Source: JBMNCQ01 sp049366715 (GTDB lineage Bacteria > Bacillota > Peptococcia > Peptococcales > BICA1-8). Taken from it: 64,000 bases of DNA. The notes under the pieces were generated by a model. It was not told where the DNA came from. It did no database searches and saw only the letters and a list, made by a program, of their open reading frames with translations. Location of the stretch: positions 124,001 through 188,000 of the forward strand of contig JBMNCQ010000048.1 in NCBI GenBank assembly GCA_049366715.1. The letters are read 5' to 3'. Shown one piece after another: positions 62,951-64,000 of this stretch; position 1 is the stretch's first letter, and each line of letters begins with the position of its first letter. The position numbers and the translations under genes are program-made.

Positions 62951-63895
62951 ATGGAAAAATATAAATATATTTTTGGACCGATTCCGTCAAGAAGATTGGG
63001 AAATTCCCTGGGGGTCAGTCCCATTCCGGGGAAATATTGTAATTATTCCTGTGTTTATTGTCAGCTCGGCCGGACGAACACTTTAACTGTGACGCGCGGG
63101 GAGTATGTAAATGTTAATGACATCCTGCGGGAATTTAAACAATATAGCACAGAAAAAATAAAATTTGATGTTGTCTCCATTGTTGGCGAAGGGGAGCCAA
63201 CCTTAAATATTAATCTCGGTAAACTAATCAGAGAATTAAAACAGCATACGGTAAAACCCGTCGTAGTCATAACCAACGGTTCCTTGCTGGCAGACGGTGC
63301 TGTCAGGGAGCAGCTTTTAGCCGCGGATATTGTCATGCCGTCTTTAGATGCATATGATCAGCAAAGTCTGGTAAAAATTAATCGTCCTGATAAAAAAATT
63401 GCATTCAGCGAGATATATACGGGATTGAAAATGTTTGCCGGGGAATTTACGGGCCGGTTATGGCCGGAAATTATGCTGATTAAGGGCATTAACGATGACA
63501 AAAAGTCACTGACTAAGTTTAAAGACTTGCTGGCAGAAGTTAGGCATGACCGCTTGTTTATTAATACACCAGTCCGCCCCCCTGCGGAAAAATGGGTAGA
63601 GGCACCTGAAAGGAAAACATTGGAAGATGCTGTCGATATCCTAGGAGGCAGTTCTTTAGAAATGCTTGCTTCCGGAGCGTTTGTCAGTGAGCTGGAGGAC
63701 GACTTGGAGGCAGTTTTAAGCATTATTCAAAGACATCCGATGAATCAGCATGAGGTCAGTGCGTTTTTAAAGTCCCGGGGAGTGCAAAATGAAGGGGAGA
63801 TCTTCAAAAAACTTAGTGATAATGAACTGGTTGAGGTAATGGATTATAAAGGTTACCAGACATTTAGATATTTTAAAGGAGAAAGGATAAGGTAA
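62951..63895 (+). CDS. Radical SAM protein (COG0731-like, Fe-S oxidoreductase)
   Basis: The 314-residue protein has the radical-SAM cluster motif CNYSCVYC (Cys30, Cys34, Cys37) after GPIPSRRLGNSLGVSPIPGKY. It then has SIVGEGEPTLNINLGKLI and an MLIKGINDDKKSL stretch. COG0731 members are related to wybutosine-type tRNA modification enzymes, but bacterial ones are uncharacterised. A C-terminal winged-helix-like tail (SIIQRHPMNQHEVSAFLKS) follows. The ATG at 62951 follows GGAGGAG. Confidence 0.9.
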   Translation: MEKYKYIFGPIPSRRLGNSLGVSPIPGKYCNYSCVYCQLGRTNTLTVTRGEYVNVNDILREFKQYSTEKIKFDVVSIVGEGEPTLNINLGKLIRELKQHTVKPVVVITNGSLLADGAVREQLLAADIVMPSLDAYDQQSLVKINRPDKKIAFSEIYTGLKMFAGEFTGRLWPEIMLIKGINDDKKSLTKFKDLLAEVRHDRLFINTPVRPPAEKWVEAPERKTLEDAVDILGGSSLEMLASGAFVSELEDDLEAVLSIIQRHPMNQHEVSAFLKSRGVQNEGEIFKKLSDNELVEVMDYKGYQTFRYFKGERIR

Positions 63896-63900
63896 TATCT

Positions 63901-64000
63901 ATGAAAAGGTCCGTTAACAGAGTGGCAGCTATTCATGACTTATCAGGTTTCGGCCGGTCTTCTTTGGCCGTAGTAATACCTATCTTGTCCACTATGGGGT
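63901..64000 (+). CDS. Pyridoxal/pyridoxamine kinase-like protein, N-terminal fragment
   Basis: Only 33 residues lie inside the window: KRSVNRVAAIHDLSGFGRSS then LAVVIPILSTMG. The VAAIHDLSGFGRSSL start matches PfkB-related pyridoxal kinases (PdxK/PdxY). It begins 5 bases after the radical SAM stop, suggesting cotranscription. Confidence 0.75.
   Translation, partial: MKRSVNRVAAIHDLSGFGRSSLAVVIPILSTMG

Overview
The window looks like the replication-origin region of a low-GC (by eye roughly 40% GC) Gram-positive anaerobe of the Clostridia type. Three things support this. The gene order around oriC is classical for Firmicutes (mnmG-mnmE-jag-yidC-yidD-rnpA-rpmH / oriC / dnaA-dnaN-recF-remB-gyrB-gyrA). 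A tRNA-sensing T-box precedes the serine genes. Strong Shine-Dalgarno sites drive frequent GTG and TTG starts. I cannot name the species; a Peptococcaceae-like clostridium is the best guess.

Layout. 1-5564 (minus strand): tRNA modification (mnmG, cut by the window edge, and mnmE), Jag, the YidC insertase, YidD, RnpA and ribosomal protein L34. 5565-7511: a bipartite oriC flanking dnaA, with DnaA boxes on both sides and a DnaA-trio-like unwinding element between dnaA and dnaN. 7512-15349: replication genes dnaN, recF, remB, gyrB, one small membrane protein, and gyrA. 15450-17638: an AblB-like acetyltransferase and acetate kinase. 17776-22962: a serine block (T-box, class V aminotransferase, serA, serS, two tRNA-Ser and one tRNA-Arg). 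23169-27157: two small putative regulatory or membrane genes, one small gene on the other strand, and a three-gene ABC-2 exporter. 27272-29915: convergent comA/comB for sulfolactate synthesis plus a fumarylacetoacetase-family hydrolase. 30195-30924: tRNA-Arg(CCT), tadA and tRNA-Ser(CGA). 30925-32700: azoR surrounded by decayed DNA, including a frameshifted acetyltransferase pseudogene. 32782-38074 (minus strand): a BlaI/BlaR1-like repressor-protease pair followed by two large surface proteins. 38458-39873: an HTH membrane protein and a small zinc-ribbon-like protein. 39918-43038: a yybP-ykoY (Mn2+) riboswitch driving a P-type cation ATPase. 43440-49810: a MoxR/DUF58/DUF4129 operon, an unknown gene and a DUF4153 membrane protein. 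50002-52628 (minus strand): a two-component system plus a small secreted protein. 52859-55867: a metallo-hydrolase, a uracil/xanthine permease and an aspartate racemase. 56374-62750: TctCBA transporter, cytoplasmic-type gamma-glutamyltransferase family protein, split ChrA pair and Lrp regulator. 62951-64000: a radical SAM protein and the start of a pyridoxal kinase-like gene.

How the parts work together. Genes diverge from oriC, so most are read with the replication fork. The minus-strand blocks to the right of oriC (28.2-29.9, 32.8-38.1 and 50.0-52.6 kb) are head-on and mostly accessory. The serine block combines amino-acid synthesis, tRNA charging and tRNA supply under a tRNA-sensing leader. 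TadA is encoded about 7.4 kb from tRNA-Arg(ACG), the tRNA whose wobble A it edits.

The observations I consider most worth testing are: (i) the Mn2+ riboswitch followed by two stacked terminators that can exchange strands; (ii) a BlaR1-like protease with no beta-lactamase nearby, carrying a GIIGGADGPT motif known from Na+-pumping decarboxylases; (iii) the TctCBA/GGT/ChrA/Lrp cassette; (iv) comA/comB in a bacterium; and (v) dispersed short repeats in several intergenic regions. I found no CRISPR array, transposase gene or prophage.
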